A stretch of DNA of 64,000 nucleotides from Cupriavidus sp. D39 (GTDB taxonomy: Bacteria > Pseudomonadota > Gammaproteobacteria > Burkholderiales > Burkholderiaceae): assembly GCF_026627925.1 (NCBI RefSeq), contig NZ_JAPNLE010000011.1, forward strand, positions 62,001 to 126,000, in the 5' to 3' direction. A program made the translations under genes and the position numbers. The notes under the pieces were generated by a model. It searched no databases, had not been told where the DNA came from, and saw only the letters and a program-made list of their open reading frames with translations. This document shows, piece by piece, positions 8,835 to 18,433 of this stretch. The first letter of the stretch is position 1. Each line of letters starts with the position of its first letter.

Positions 8835-9197
8835 CTAGCGCGGCTGCAAGGGCAGGACGCTACCGCCACGCAGCGCGGCCAGTTCCTTGCGCAGGCGGAA
8901 CACCTGATGCAGCAGAGCAAGTTCACGAGCCAGCGATTCGTCAAGCTGTGCCTGCAGATCCTTCGCGTCGCCCTTTGCGCGGTTCAGACGCTCGGTGAGC
9001 TCGAGCTTCGGGCGCCCGGCCACTGCGTTGGCCGCGTCGATCGCTGCGATCAGTTCGGTGAACTGTGGGCGCGACTTCTTGATGCTGCCCTTCTTGCGGC
9101 CCGCCTCGATCGCCACGGTGTCGTTGTTGATACGCGCACCCTTGCGGTTCTTCAGCCGCTCAAGGGCGGCATAGTAGTCGGTCATGGCGCCGCTCAT
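8835..9197 (-). CDS. Small coiled-coil protein D (TnpC-like)
   Basis: 120-aa charged helical protein, start at 9197 overlapping the end of gene C. It shows a predicted HTH-like N-terminus (IEAGRKKGSIKKSRPQFTELI) and a long coiled coil (about 55-110, LELTERLNRAKGDAKDLQAQ). Size and last place in a recombinase operon match TnpC of Tn554-type transposons, which influences transposition frequency and orientation. The call rests on context and shape, not on specific residues. Confidence 0.7.
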   Translation of the reverse strand: MSGAMTDYYAALERLKNRKGARINNDTVAIEAGRKKGSIKKSRPQFTELIAAIDAANAVAGRPKLELTERLNRAKGDAKDLQAQLDESLARELALLHQVFRLRKELAALRGGSVLPLQPR

Positions 9198-9686
9198 GCT
9201 GCCTCCGGTTTGATCAGTTTCTCCTGCGCGTCAAGCAGTCGTTGAAGCACCTGCGCCTCGATCCGGTATTCGACGCTCGTCTCATCGACCGCGCGCAGCT
9301 TCGCGACCGTAACCTGCTGCGCGTTGATCACGCGCCGAAGCTTCGATGGCACGACCACGAGGTTACGGCAGTCCGATTCAAGGCAATCCAGACGCATCCA
9401 GTCGAGCGGCGTCGACTTGCACTGCTCGACACTGGCGCAGCCGCCCAGCACCGTCTCGCGGTACGCCAGCTCGCCCTTCACGAACATCCTCACCGTCTGC
9501 TCGCGTGAGTAGACCGACACAGGCGAGGCCTGCACGGCACGGCTCTGCGTCCACGCTGCGTGGCCGCCGAACAGCCGCTCGTCAGAGAACAGCACCTGCT
9601 CGGCGTATGCAAGGTACTCGGACAGGCCCTGTGCCCCGGCCCATTCCTTCGCGAAGTGGGTCTTGTCGGCGTCGATGAAGCCCTTA
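9194..9686 (-). pseudogene. Recombinase-module protein C, C-terminal part
   Basis: Continuation of the protein at 11025-12418 beyond the ISAzo13-type insertion. It begins at GFIDADKTHFAKEWAGAQ in the same frame as MYYARGSAFAK on the other side. It contains a Cys pair region (GGCASVEQC...DCLESDC) like the zinc-binding tails of TnpB-type recombinases, and ends in a coiled coil before overlapping gene D. Restored protein C would be about 625 residues. Confidence 0.75.
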
Positions 9687-11024
9687 GGAACTGTCAAAAA
9701 ATAACTTTTACAAGTGGACGTGTTTGTATAGCATGAAAGGATGGATGAAAAAGAAGCTGGAATCGCAGAGAAGTTCAAGTCATTGAGTGAGCTGTTAGAT
9801 GAACAGCAGCGGCGGCTATGGGCGGCCACGGAGGCTCGCGCGTTGGGTTATGGCGGGGTAAGCATCGTTGCGCGAGCGACCGGACTGACGCGTCCGACGA
9901 TCGTTGCAGGACTCAAGGAACTCGACGATGCGAAGGGGCCTGCATCGACAAAGACGCAGCGGCGTGTGAGACGAGCTGGAGCGGGGCGTCCGCGAGTGAC
10001 GCACAGTAATGCAGAGCTGCGTCCGGCGTTGGAGGAACTGGTCGAACCGACCACGCGAGGCGATCCGATGTCGCCGCTGCGCTGGACGTGCAAGAGCGTG
10101 CGGATTCTGGCGTCGGAGTTGACCCGCCAAGGCCACCCAGTCAGCCATCAAAGCGTGAGTGCGTTGTTGCAAGAAGCTGGCTACAGCCTGCAGGCCAATC
10201 GCAAGACACGCGAGGGTGCCTCGCATCCGGACCGCAATGCGCAGTTCGAGCACATCGCCAAGCGTGCCCGGCAATTTCAGCGACGCGGCCAGCCCGTGAT
10301 CTCGGTGGATACCAAGAAGAAGGAACTGGTCGGAGACTTCAAGAATGCCGGGCAAGAGTGGCATCCCAAGGGGCAAGCGCCCCAGGTGCGTGTGCATGAC
10401 TTCCAAGACAAGGAGCTGGGCAAGGCCATTCCATATGGCGTCTATGACCTGAACGCCAACGCCGGATGGGTCAGCGTCGGTGTCGACCACGACACGCCGG
10501 AGTTTGCGGTCGAATCGATCTGCTGTTGGTGGCGACGCATGGGGCGGAAAACCTATCCCGACGCAACCGAGTTGCTGATCACCGCCGATGGAGGCGGCAG
10601 CAACAGTTCGCGCGCACGGCTGTGGAAGGTGGCGCTGCAGCGCATGGCCGATGCCACAGGGCTGAAGATATCGGTGTGTCACTTCCCGCCGGGCACCAGC
10701 AAGTGGAACAAAATCGAACACCGGATGTTCTGCCATATTACCGAGAACTGGCGCGGACACCCTCTCGTGAGCCACGAGGTGATCGTCAACCTGATCGCCG
10801 GCACAACCACCGCGAAGGGGTTGCGCGTGAAGGCTGCTTTGGACAAAAGATCCTATCTGACAGGCGTACAGGTTGACGACTCGACGATGGCGTCGCTGCA
10901 TTTGAAGACCGACAAGTTCCACGGCGACTGGAACTACACACTATCTCCTGCTGCGTCGGTTCGATCCGTAAAATCATCCATCAAGTCGCGCGAAAAGTTG
11001 TAAAAGTTATTTTTTGACAGTTCC
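9687..11024 (+). mobile_element. ISAzo13-type insertion sequence in gene C
   Basis: 1.34 kb insertion with perfect terminal inverted repeats of about 27 bp (9687-9713 and 10998-11024, beginning GGAACTGTCAAAAAATAAC). It is flanked by TTA on both sides (9684-9686 and 11025-11027), consistent with a TA or TTA target duplication. Removing it restores the frame of gene C exactly. It looks recent because both repeats and the transposase are intact. Confidence 0.9.
9741..11003 (+). CDS. ISAzo13-family DDE transposase
   Basis: 420-aa transposase of the ISAzo13 group (Rhodopirellula-type DDE domain), related to IS630. N-terminal HTH region (GVSIVARATGLTRPTI) and a GAGRP linker, then the catalytic triad in ISVDTKKKEL, LITADGGGSN and WNKIEHRMFCH. 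It fills the insertion between the two terminal repeats and stops 21 bp before the right end. Family length and all three acidic residues are present, so it is probably functional. Confidence 0.9.
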   Translation: MDEKEAGIAEKFKSLSELLDEQQRRLWAATEARALGYGGVSIVARATGLTRPTIVAGLKELDDAKGPASTKTQRRVRRAGAGRPRVTHSNAELRPALEELVEPTTRGDPMSPLRWTCKSVRILASELTRQGHPVSHQSVSALLQEAGYSLQANRKTREGASHPDRNAQFEHIAKRARQFQRRGQPVISVDTKKKELVGDFKNAGQEWHPKGQAPQVRVHDFQDKELGKAIPYGVYDLNANAGWVSVGVDHDTPEFAVESICCWWRRMGRKTYPDATELLITADGGGSNSSRARLWKVALQRMADATGLKISVCHFPPGTSKWNKIEHRMFCHITENWRGHPLVSHEVIVNLIAGTTTAKGLRVKAALDKRSYLTGVQVDDSTMASLHLKTDKFHGDWNYTLSPAASVRSVKSSIKSREKL

Positions 11025-12418
11025 TTAGCGAATGCCGAGCCACGAGCGTAGTACATGCTCATCTCCTGCGTGACGTGCTGCAACTGACGTTTGAGCGTCG
11101 GCAGCGTCACGAGTCCGCTCCGATGGGCGTAGAGGGCCAGGGTACGGCGAAGCTGATGGCGCGTGAACGGCCACTGCTGCCCGACCGCGTACTTCGGCTC
11201 GTCTTCCCACGCGCGGTGCATGTCGACACGCTTCAGTTCAGCGATGTCCTCGACCGTGATTGTCGGGAAGACGCGCTCACGAAAGGCTTCGATATCGTTA
11301 TGAACGGTACTCGCCGCCCGGTTTGCTACGTACCCCAAACGCAGCCCCATCCGGCAGAACAGCAGGTGCGAACCGTCCGTCGATTCGGCGTAGCCCTGCG
11401 CGCAGTGCGCACGGTGTGCCTCGCCCGACAGCCGTTGCGCGAGCCTGACGGCACGGGCAGCGAGCTGGCTGGTCACCCAGCATGCGCGCCTGGAACGACC
11501 GCCCGACAGCTTGGTCGTGATGCCCTCGATCGTGTAGTGCGTCACGCCATCCAGACGGGTCTCGCTCAGGCAGTTGTACGGCAGGTTCTCCGCTTCTGCC
11601 GCACGCATGCCGGTGAACGACAGGATGACAAGCTGGCATAGCCCGCCGATCGCCGCTACAAGAAACGACACAACGTAAGGGGAGTCCTTGCACCCGAAGT
11701 GCAAAGCAGTCCTCGCCAGTTCCACAGAGACGCCCGGCCTCTCTCCAGCGTACCTGCGTGCGAGGTAGTCCGACAGCATGTCAGCGACGCCCTCTGCGAT
11801 GCTGAGGTCATGCTCACAGGCCGACAGGAAGTGCTGGTAGATCCGCGTCGGGATGACAGGGTGTTGTGAGTATCCAGCACGTTGCGCGAAGCGCTCGAGC
11901 AGAGGCTTGTGCAGTTGGCCCAGTGGTACGCGCAGCCCTGTGGTCCCGACGCCCAGACGGTGAAGCTTTACCAGAATCGAATGAAGGATCTGGGCCTTCG
12001 TCTCCATCCCGGTTTGCGCCGCATAGTCCAGAACAACAGCGACAGTGGACAGGCCCTCGTAGAGCGTAAGCTGACGTGCGGCGGCAAAGAACGCGAACGC
12101 CCTCAGGTGATTTGAACGAGCGTGTAGCGTACCGGACGCCGGGACCGTATCGGTAACTTCGTGCATCAGAAAGTACATCACCTGCTTCCACTGACGCGTA
12201 GTCGCCTCTGAAAGGGCGCGACTCGCGCCGTCAGGCAGGTGTCCCCTGAAATGGATGTGGGTGCGACGCAGTCCGATCGTATATGCCTGGATGTCCCAGG
12301 CGTCGTCACCAAACAGCGAAACCGCGTTTCCAGCCTTGTCGCGCGTGACGACCGTATCATCCTCGACCCGATACCAGTCGGGGCACTCAGCGATCGGTGA
12401 GATCAGCGTGTTGTTCAT
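11025..12418 (-). pseudogene. Recombinase-module protein C, N-terminal part (split by ISAzo13)
   Basis: First ~465 residues of gene C, start at 12418 in an ATGA overlap with gene B. A recombinase-like catalytic region is recognisable: FTGMRAAEAENL (Arg-type motif), FTRHQLRRTLALYAHRSG (His-Arg box) and MSMYYARG near the expected Tyr. The frame then runs into the ISAzo13-type inverted repeat and ends in foreign sequence. The C-terminal remainder is at 9194-9686. Confidence 0.8.
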
Positions 12419-14295
12419 GCCACTCCCAATTCGTAAAGCTGGTCGAGCTTCGTCGACCAGAAAGCGTCCAGGTTCCCCTCAATATCAACGTCCTGCTCGA
12501 TCTGATTGACCAGCGCGGCGTCGCGCTTACGCAGTTCATCCAGCAGGAAGTCAACGCGGCGCAGCACCGCGCCGAACGAGCTGTCGTACTGCTCGACCGA
12601 TCCAGCACGCCCACTCACGAGCCTGATGCAGTGACGGCAGCCCAGCAGCTTGCGGATGTCGGTGGCGTCGGCGTGCACGCGGTACTGGTCGCAGAAGAGG
12701 CACCCTTCGGTCGAGCGGCAGTCAGGCTGCACGGTGACCGAGTCCGCGATCGGTGCAGGCTTGTGGAACCCGATGCAGATGCCCACCGCGCCCCTGATGC
12801 TGCCAGCTGGGTCGTCGCCGGGCTTCAGCACGGTCTTCTCGACCGAAGCGAGGAACGCGCCCATCTCAGCCTTGTGCGCGGCATCCGTACCGTTGGAGTA
12901 CGAGCGCAGCGCCGTGACCAGCGAGTGCCCCATCAGCGTGGCTGCGACGACAGGGCCGTGGTTGCTCACCGCCCAATCCTGTTTCACCGCACGCCATTGA
13001 CGTGCGCTAATGCGTGGCAGCACGATCCCGAACGTGTCGAGTCGACGGTAAAGCTGAACCAGAAACTGGGGTGAGAGACCCACTGGCTGTCGTCTCTGTG
13101 CAGAACACCCGACTACCATGAACAGTCCGTCGTAGTCTGCGTCCTGCACCAGATACTCGCGCAATGCCAGATACGCCTTGAGCTTCGGCATGAAGCCCAG
13201 CGAGACGGTGAACGTAACGTCCCTACCGCCTGCACGGTACTTGACCTCACGAAACTTCTGACGTGCAACCGACGCATCCTGCAGGCTCGCGGCAAACTCC
13301 GGGCTCCACCTCATGGCCAGCAGTTGTGCGGGGTTGACGCCCGTTTCGGCCAGAAACAGCGCGGCAAAGCAAAAGACCGCCATCGAAGCATGTGAGCGAC
13401 GGATCGGTGACTGCGCGTCCTCGTTCGCCGCCGCAAAATGTTTAGCCGCACGCGTCGCGATGTCCCCCGAACGCTTAAAAGGGTTTTTAGCGCCAGCCTC
13501 CGCCATGCGCATCGTGAGTTCTTCCCGGGTGCGCGGCTCTCCCGTTTCCAGATTCCAGCCGGCCAGGCCGTGCGAGCCGTCGCCTTCGCGACGATGGTGT
13601 CTGTACGGAACAAGGCAAAGACTCTCACCTCGCGCGGTAGTCACGTGCACCGGGTACGGCTTGAAGTCGAGCACCAGCGTGCTGATGCCGCTGAAGAGCG
13701 CGTCAGCCCACGCGAGCAGGGCGGCTTGTGCCCCGGCGTCAGGCACAGCCGTCGGCACAGAAGCATCCAGTTGACGGCGTAGCACCTTCTCATCGGCGCA
13801 GAAGTCGTCGTTTCGAAATAACTCACGTAGCATCGACAACAGATAACGCTGATTGGTGCCGACGGAATTGCGCTTCAGGTTGCCCAGCGAGACCTGTTCG
13901 CGCTTCTCACGGAAGTAGCGATGAACGGCCTCCGCCGTAGCCTTCTCGTGACAAAGCGTCTGATGCAAGCCCTGCCTGTCGGCCCAGTTGACGAACTCAA
14001 GCACGACGCGCAAATACATGGAGATCGTCTCCGGGCGCCTCGTGCCAAGGGTCATACGCCCGGAAATCTGGGTCACCAGCAGGCGCACGACCCTGGCGCG
14101 TTCGCTGCTGAAGCTTGAGTGCTCGAAAGTGTGTCGCGTGCGCTGCGGACTTGACGTGTCACGCGTCAGATAGCAGATCTGACCGATATCGGAACGGCTG
14201 TTGGTGCCTTCCCACTTGAGCAGCGCGCGCTCGGGGTGCAGCAGTGTTGTGCCCTCCGCGAGCGGCATGTGCACTTCCTCGTACTGGCGACTCAT
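12415..14295 (-). CDS. Large recombinase B of Tn554-like element
   Basis: 626-aa TnpB-like recombinase from the ATG at 14295 (MSRQYEEVHM), which overlaps the stop of gene A by 4 bp; an upstream in-frame ATG at 14433 lies inside gene A and was rejected. The middle domain holds FLAETGVNPAQLLAMRW, a divergent Arg-type motif, and LMGHSLVTALRSYSNGTDA, with the late His and a candidate Tyr. The C-terminal CRSTEGCLFCDQYRVHA...LLGCRHCIRL looks like a zinc-binding segment, as in Tn554 TnpB-type proteins. Confidence 0.8.
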   Translation of the reverse strand: MSRQYEEVHMPLAEGTTLLHPERALLKWEGTNSRSDIGQICYLTRDTSSPQRTRHTFEHSSFSSERARVVRLLVTQISGRMTLGTRRPETISMYLRVVLEFVNWADRQGLHQTLCHEKATAEAVHRYFREKREQVSLGNLKRNSVGTNQRYLLSMLRELFRNDDFCADEKVLRRQLDASVPTAVPDAGAQAALLAWADALFSGISTLVLDFKPYPVHVTTARGESLCLVPYRHHRREGDGSHGLAGWNLETGEPRTREELTMRMAEAGAKNPFKRSGDIATRAAKHFAAANEDAQSPIRRSHASMAVFCFAALFLAETGVNPAQLLAMRWSPEFAASLQDASVARQKFREVKYRAGGRDVTFTVSLGFMPKLKAYLALREYLVQDADYDGLFMVVGCSAQRRQPVGLSPQFLVQLYRRLDTFGIVLPRISARQWRAVKQDWAVSNHGPVVAATLMGHSLVTALRSYSNGTDAAHKAEMGAFLASVEKTVLKPGDDPAGSIRGAVGICIGFHKPAPIADSVTVQPDCRSTEGCLFCDQYRVHADATDIRKLLGCRHCIRLVSGRAGSVEQYDSSFGAVLRRVDFLLDELRKRDAALVNQIEQDVDIEGNLDAFWSTKLDQLYELGVA

Positions 14296-15740
14296 GCTGC
14301 CACCGCCGTGTCGAGGGTGCGCGCAACCAGCGTCGACAGATGCGCGCCCCAGCCGTCCTGTACCGCGTCGAACAGCTTGCAATTCTCGCGGTAAGCGAGG
14401 TAGCGCTCGGTCGTAGACGGTTGTACGTGCCACATCAACTGCCGCAACTGATCGAGCGCCCGCGTGTACTTCGTCTCATTCGCTGTCATCGTGTCGACCA
14501 TGTTCAGCCCGAAGGTGGCGCGCAGGTCGTGGAAGCTGAACTCGTACCTGGGGTTGCCAAGCTGCACGCGCATCACGGGCAACAGTTCGTCCCTGATGAA
14601 CTGGCGCACGGCCTGCCCGGTCTTGACATGGCGGCGTACCTGCGGGCCAGCGCTGAGCGGGGCACGCGACGCGCGATCCTCGTAGAGTGGCGCACCGCGA
14701 TGGCTCAAAAAGAGCGGCTGGTCGGGATGATCGCCGCCGTCTGCCAGCTGGCGACGCTTGCGAGCACGATCGCTGTGCACGTAGATGTACAGCCGCTCGT
14801 ACAAACCGCGCGGCAAGTGCAACACGCCCTTGACTCCGCCCTTCGTGTCGATGCCCGTACCCGGCCCGCAGGCGAGACGGATGTCGTCGCCGTGATACCC
14901 GCCAGGCTTGCGCATCACGTGTTTCGCTCGCACGGTCAGTACCGTCTGGATACGAGCGCCTGTCAACAGCGCGAACAGATGAACGAGCGTCATCTCGGTG
15001 TTGCCGAGTGCGGCTAACGATTGGAGCAGCACCGACTGCTCGGAAGAGGACAGTGGGCGCAGGCGACCGCCGTCCTGAATGTGATCGTCCCACGGGTCTT
15101 CGGCGCGCCGACCACTGATCGACAGGTCGGTAGTCTTGACCTCGACCGCGCGGCTGAAGCCCTTCTGGTCCTTGAACTCGATGAAACGGCCAGATTCGAC
15201 CCACGGCGCGTTTGCGGGCCTGAAGCCTGCTTCGGCCATGAGCCAGCGATAGAAACGCACCACGGCACCCATACGACGCCTGGCAACGCCCGGAGACAGT
15301 TCGCCTGCCTGCACAGCCAGCCTGATCGAGGCGCTGTAGCGGTAGGTGGGCCGTTGCCGTTTGTTCGCGGGGAACATCAGCCAGTCGACGTCCTCGTCAT
15401 CGAGATAACGACGGAACGCCACCAGGTCGTCTGCGATGCTGGCGAACGTCAGCATGTTTGGCGACGACTTCGACTCCATCATATCAATGAGCCAGACGTT
15501 TGCCTCAGCCCACGGCGCGCCGTCAGCGAGCCGGACAACGGGAAAGAGAGGGAAAGTGCCTGCGATCCACTGCGGGCGGGCGTCGCGTCGCCTGCCGGTG
15601 TCAGGGTCTGCGAGTGGGACCGTGTGATAGATAGTGCCGCCCTCGGAGGCGGTGATGCTGACCGGCGTCGCACCGGGTGTGTCGCGGTCAACGACCTCGG
15701 TCAGCGGCAGTTGCCGGATGGTCGTTCGTCTTGCTGTCAT
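14292..15740 (-). CDS. Recombinase A of Tn554-like element
   Basis: 482-aa tyrosine recombinase, first gene of the module. Start at 15740 (MTARRTTIRQLPL) because the partial second copy (23505) begins at the same Met. Core-binding domain about 80-190 and catalytic domain with LLTGARIQTVLTVR (Arg), HDLRATFGLNMVD (box II with Arg; the usual first His is preceded by FSFHD) and LMWHVQPSTTERYLAYRE (His, Tyr). Role: DNA strand exchange at the element ends. Downstream coupling to gene B by ATGA. Confidence 0.85.
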   Translation of the reverse strand: MTARRTTIRQLPLTEVVDRDTPGATPVSITASEGGTIYHTVPLADPDTGRRRDARPQWIAGTFPLFPVVRLADGAPWAEANVWLIDMMESKSSPNMLTFASIADDLVAFRRYLDDEDVDWLMFPANKRQRPTYRYSASIRLAVQAGELSPGVARRRMGAVVRFYRWLMAEAGFRPANAPWVESGRFIEFKDQKGFSRAVEVKTTDLSISGRRAEDPWDDHIQDGGRLRPLSSSEQSVLLQSLAALGNTEMTLVHLFALLTGARIQTVLTVRAKHVMRKPGGYHGDDIRLACGPGTGIDTKGGVKGVLHLPRGLYERLYIYVHSDRARKRRQLADGGDHPDQPLFLSHRGAPLYEDRASRAPLSAGPQVRRHVKTGQAVRQFIRDELLPVMRVQLGNPRYEFSFHDLRATFGLNMVDTMTANETKYTRALDQLRQLMWHVQPSTTERYLAYRENCKLFDAVQDGWGAHLSTLVARTLDTAVAA

Positions 15741-15824
15741 CGTGCAGATCCTCTGCTGTGTTTGTGCGGGTGTCCGCTTTAACACAGCCTGCGAGTATCC
15801 GGAAATCGTTCTTCACTTGCGCAT

Positions 15825-15831
15825 ATCGTGT
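15825..15831. repeat. Core/target repeat ATCGTGT, right end of Tn554-like element
   Basis: Second copy of the 7-bp sequence at 8657-8663, at the gene-A side of the module and immediately next to the istA codons for FDLNDY. Confidence 0.75.
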
Positions 15832-16441
15832 AGTCGTTCAGGTCGAAGCGCACGTACGGCGTCTTGCCGACCTTCACGGCCAGTTGCAGTTCGCACGGGT
15901 ACGGATTCTCCGGCAACGCGAGCAGACTGGGCTGTTCGCGGGCGAAGGCTTCGCGCACACTGATCGTGGGCTCTTCCCGGCAGGGGCGATCGGCGGCGGC
16001 ACCTGCGCACCAGAGCGCAGCCTGAGCGTTGAGATCGTCGAGATCGACGAATTTGCGCGCGGCAAAGAAGCTATCCCGTACAAACCTGATTGCTCTTTCG
16101 ACGCGCCCCTTCTCGTTGCCCCGAGCGACCGCCACGGGGCGGGGCTCGTAGCGATGATGCGCAGCAAACGCGAGCAGCGTCGGGTGGAAGCGGATCGCAT
16201 CCCCTTGGCGCTCAAGGACTGCGCTCTTCAGGTTGTCGTAGAGCAGGACCCTGGGCAAGCCGGACCAGGCTTCGAAGGCCCCGGCATGGCCGGCCAGGAA
16301 GCTGTCCATGCGGGCATCGAGGAAGAAGCGCAGATAGACCTGCCGCGACCACGACAGCACCATCACGAAGGCCATCAGCGGCCGGCGAGCGCGGCCGATC
16401 TGCAGATGACCGAAGTGAGCCCAGTCGACCTGTCCCTGTTC
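15832..16441 (-). pseudogene. istA: IS21 transposase IstA, middle fragment
   Basis: Middle of IstA between RIT#4 and the Tn554-like module. It opens with [14 protein letters not shown] (first catalytic Asp), continues with [11 protein letters not shown] (second Asp), [19 protein letters not shown] (Glu), and ends at FDLNDYT. Joining it to LRTLPG on the N-terminal side (20758-21116) and IPHTHV on the C-terminal side (8128-8656) gives a continuous IstA. Confidence 0.88.
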
Positions 16442-16548
16442 GCCTAATCAGAAGCACGTGGTAATAAGAAGGAAATGGCCTGCCTCCCGGCGTTTTCTGG
16501 GCGGCAGGCGGCACGACCTTCTCATTATCTGGACAGTGCCAAGTTCTT

Positions 16549-17967
16549 CTACGCTGCCCGCTGCATGGGTGGCCAATCGTGGAGGGGACCGTCTTGGCGC
16601 CTATATTTGTCGAGGATTTTCGTGAGGCCTGGTACCGAACTGCAAGTCGCGAAAAATGTTGGCAGGCCTGAGCGCAGGGCGTTTGCCACGACCAGTTCCG
16701 ATGGAGGCATCGCGACATTCATGGTGCGCAGCCAACTCCAAAATCCATGCCAAACCTTCGCTGTGTGGTTTATGGCCAGGTGCAGCAGGAGTCCCTGTGC
16801 GACGGCGCCGAGCTGCACATAGGCATGGAAGGCGCGCATCTTTCGGCGCACGCCATCGCGGTACTCTTGTGATTCTCGGTGCAGATACTGGTCGCCACTG
16901 CCGCGGCGCAGCGGCTTCATGCCGGCCATCCAAAAGTGATAGGCATATGCACCCAGCACATGCACCGCTTGACGAAACCCCAATTCGATTTTGAAACGGT
17001 AGCCGTAAAGCGACAGAATCTGCAATGGTTCAAGTGTCAAGTCGGTACAGAGCAGGAAAATTGTGCCTCGCTGGGGATGGTGAACGATCACGAAACGCAC
17101 CAACCGGCCAACGGGTCGCCACATCAAATTCAGCGCGCGATACCGCAGCGTCACGTTGCTGTCGCCGTAGACTGGACTTGGTGCGCTGGTGAAGGCGCCT
17201 TCGTCGCTGGCCAGGTCCTTGAGGCGCACCTTGCTCCCATAGATGGCAGGGCGTCCCTTGCCTCGTCGCTCAGGCTGAGCAGCAGGCAGATAGGCTACCG
17301 CATTGCTTTTGGCGCGCGAAATCAGGTGATGCCCAGCTGCCAAAAGAGGGGCAATAACCTTGGCGCTGGCGTAATATGCATCGGCAACAAGCAGCACCTG
17401 GCGATCCATGTCAGTGGCCACACGCTTGAGCAATTTCACCAACTTATCAAGCAGCGTGGACGAGTCACGATTGGAGAACACCAGCCCTTCGTGAATGCGC
17501 GAGGTCAGCGGCACTGCTGCCACTTGCCCCGCTGCGGAGTGCACCAACAAAGATATCGCCTGTAGCGAATGACCCATGATGTACTCGGGCTTGGTGTTCG
17601 AAGCCGACTGCTGATGTAACAACTTCACGCCCGGCATGCGTTTGCCCTCCTTGGGTGCCTTGATGCCGTCGGCAAGCAGAACCACGCGCGAGCCGATCTC
17701 GAACGGCTGAAACAGCTTGAGGCACAGGCGAGACCAGCAAGCAGTCAGCACATCCAAGTCCAAAGCGTCGCTATGAAACAGGTGCAGAAAGCGGTGATAT
17801 GCCGCATCGCCGAAGTTGAGTAGACGCACAAAGCTGGTGACCCCTGCATTGTCGCTGCGACAGCAAAGACCGACCAGAGTAAGCAGCATCCAGAGAAACG
17901 TTCGTGCACGAGAACAGGCGGGGCGAAGCTCAGCAACGGCGGCGAGCCAGTGGGACCAAAGAGTCAT
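16549..17967 (-). CDS. DDE transposase (IS4/IS701-like)
   Basis: 472-aa transposase filling most of the insertion sequence. RNase H-fold landmarks: VLLADGIKAPKEGKRMPGVK (first Asp region), VLLVADAYYASAKVI (second Asp) and YGYRFKIELGFRQAVH, which resembles the YREK-type Glu motif of IS4-related transposases. It ends 19 bp from the terminal repeat boundary. The exact IS family is not certain, because IS4, IS701 and related groups share these features. Confidence 0.82.
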   Translation of the reverse strand: MTLWSHWLAAVAELRPACSRARTFLWMLLTLVGLCCRSDNAGVTSFVRLLNFGDAAYHRFLHLFHSDALDLDVLTACWSRLCLKLFQPFEIGSRVVLLADGIKAPKEGKRMPGVKLLHQQSASNTKPEYIMGHSLQAISLLVHSAAGQVAAVPLTSRIHEGLVFSNRDSSTLLDKLVKLLKRVATDMDRQVLLVADAYYASAKVIAPLLAAGHHLISRAKSNAVAYLPAAQPERRGKGRPAIYGSKVRLKDLASDEGAFTSAPSPVYGDSNVTLRYRALNLMWRPVGRLVRFVIVHHPQRGTIFLLCTDLTLEPLQILSLYGYRFKIELGFRQAVHVLGAYAYHFWMAGMKPLRRGSGDQYLHRESQEYRDGVRRKMRAFHAYVQLGAVAQGLLLHLAINHTAKVWHGFWSWLRTMNVAMPPSELVVANALRSGLPTFFATCSSVPGLTKILDKYRRQDGPLHDWPPMQRAA

Positions 17968-18060
17968 CAGAAAGTTTTTTGATAATTATCCGATAGCACT
18001 ATAATACTATCGGTAAAATCTGAAAAACTTTTGTCACACGAAACCGTGGAAGTTCAAGTC

Positions 18061-18405
18061 ATGAGCACTCGTCGCGAAGCAACGTTGGAAAAGCAGATAG
18101 AGAAGACCAAACAACAATTGGTCGAGATAGGCGACATGCGTCCGGGCACACTGTCAACGCAGTACAACGTATGCGGCAAAGCGGGGTGCCGTTGCAAGGC
18201 AACGCCGCCGCAAAAGCATGGTCCCTATTACCAGGTCAGCTATACGCGCAAGGGGAAGAGCGGCAGCAAATTCGTGAAGAAGGAGGATTTGCCAGAGGTG
18301 CGCCGTCAACTGAAAAACTTTGAGCGCATGAAGATCCTGTTGGATCGCTGGATCGACCTATCGATGGAGTTGTCAACTTTGCGGCTGGCCAAAACCGGGG
18401 ACTGA
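18061..18405 (+). CDS. Small IS-associated protein (DUF6788-like)
   Basis: 114-aa basic protein from the ATG at 18061. It has a coiled-coil start (REATLEKQIEKTKQQLVEIG), a compact NVCGKAGCRCKATPP Cys motif, an aromatic YYQVSYTRKGKS segment and a C-terminal helix. Small proteins with CGKxxCxC of this kind accompany some transposases; the domain number is from memory and not verified. Divergent from the transposase, inside the same terminal repeats. Role unknown; regulation of transposition is a guess. Confidence 0.65.
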   Translation: MSTRREATLEKQIEKTKQQLVEIGDMRPGTLSTQYNVCGKAGCRCKATPPQKHGPYYQVSYTRKGKSGSKFVKKEDLPEVRRQLKNFERMKILLDRWIDLSMELSTLRLAKTGD

Positions 18406-18433
18406 GCTACCGGAAGAACTTGGCACTGTCCAG

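Larger units (their letters stand above)
8664..15824 (-). mobile_element. Tn554-like element with four overlapping genes
   Basis: A ~7.2 kb module on the minus strand with two large tyrosine-recombinase-type genes (A, B), a third large gene C with recombinase-like C-terminal motifs, and a short coiled-coil gene D. Each stop overlaps the next start by ATGA. Tn554 likewise has tnpA, tnpB and a short tnpC. The element sits inside istA, flanked by ATCGTGT, and its outer ends show the short inverted sequences ATGCGCAAG and ACGCGCAAG. Gene C is split by an ISAzo13-type insertion, so this copy is probably immobile. A partial second copy begins with the same ATGCGCAAGT end at 23590. No cargo gene is visible; 8664-8834 is non-coding end sequence. 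Confidence 0.8.
16529..18433. mobile_element. IS4/IS701-like insertion sequence with divergent small ORF
   Basis: 1.9 kb element with 21-bp perfect terminal inverted repeats (16529-16549 and 18413-18433, CTGGACAGTGCCAAGTTCTT...) and TTAT on both flanks (16525-16528, 18434-18437), read as a 4-bp target duplication. It encodes a transposase on the minus strand and a small protein on the plus strand, divergently transcribed from about 17970-18060, where an AT-rich segment could hold both promoters. Confidence 0.85.

Noticed and set aside
14296..14433. Upstream start for large recombinase B
   Set aside because: It lies within gene A; the ATG at 14295 overlaps the gene A stop by 4 bp like the other junctions.
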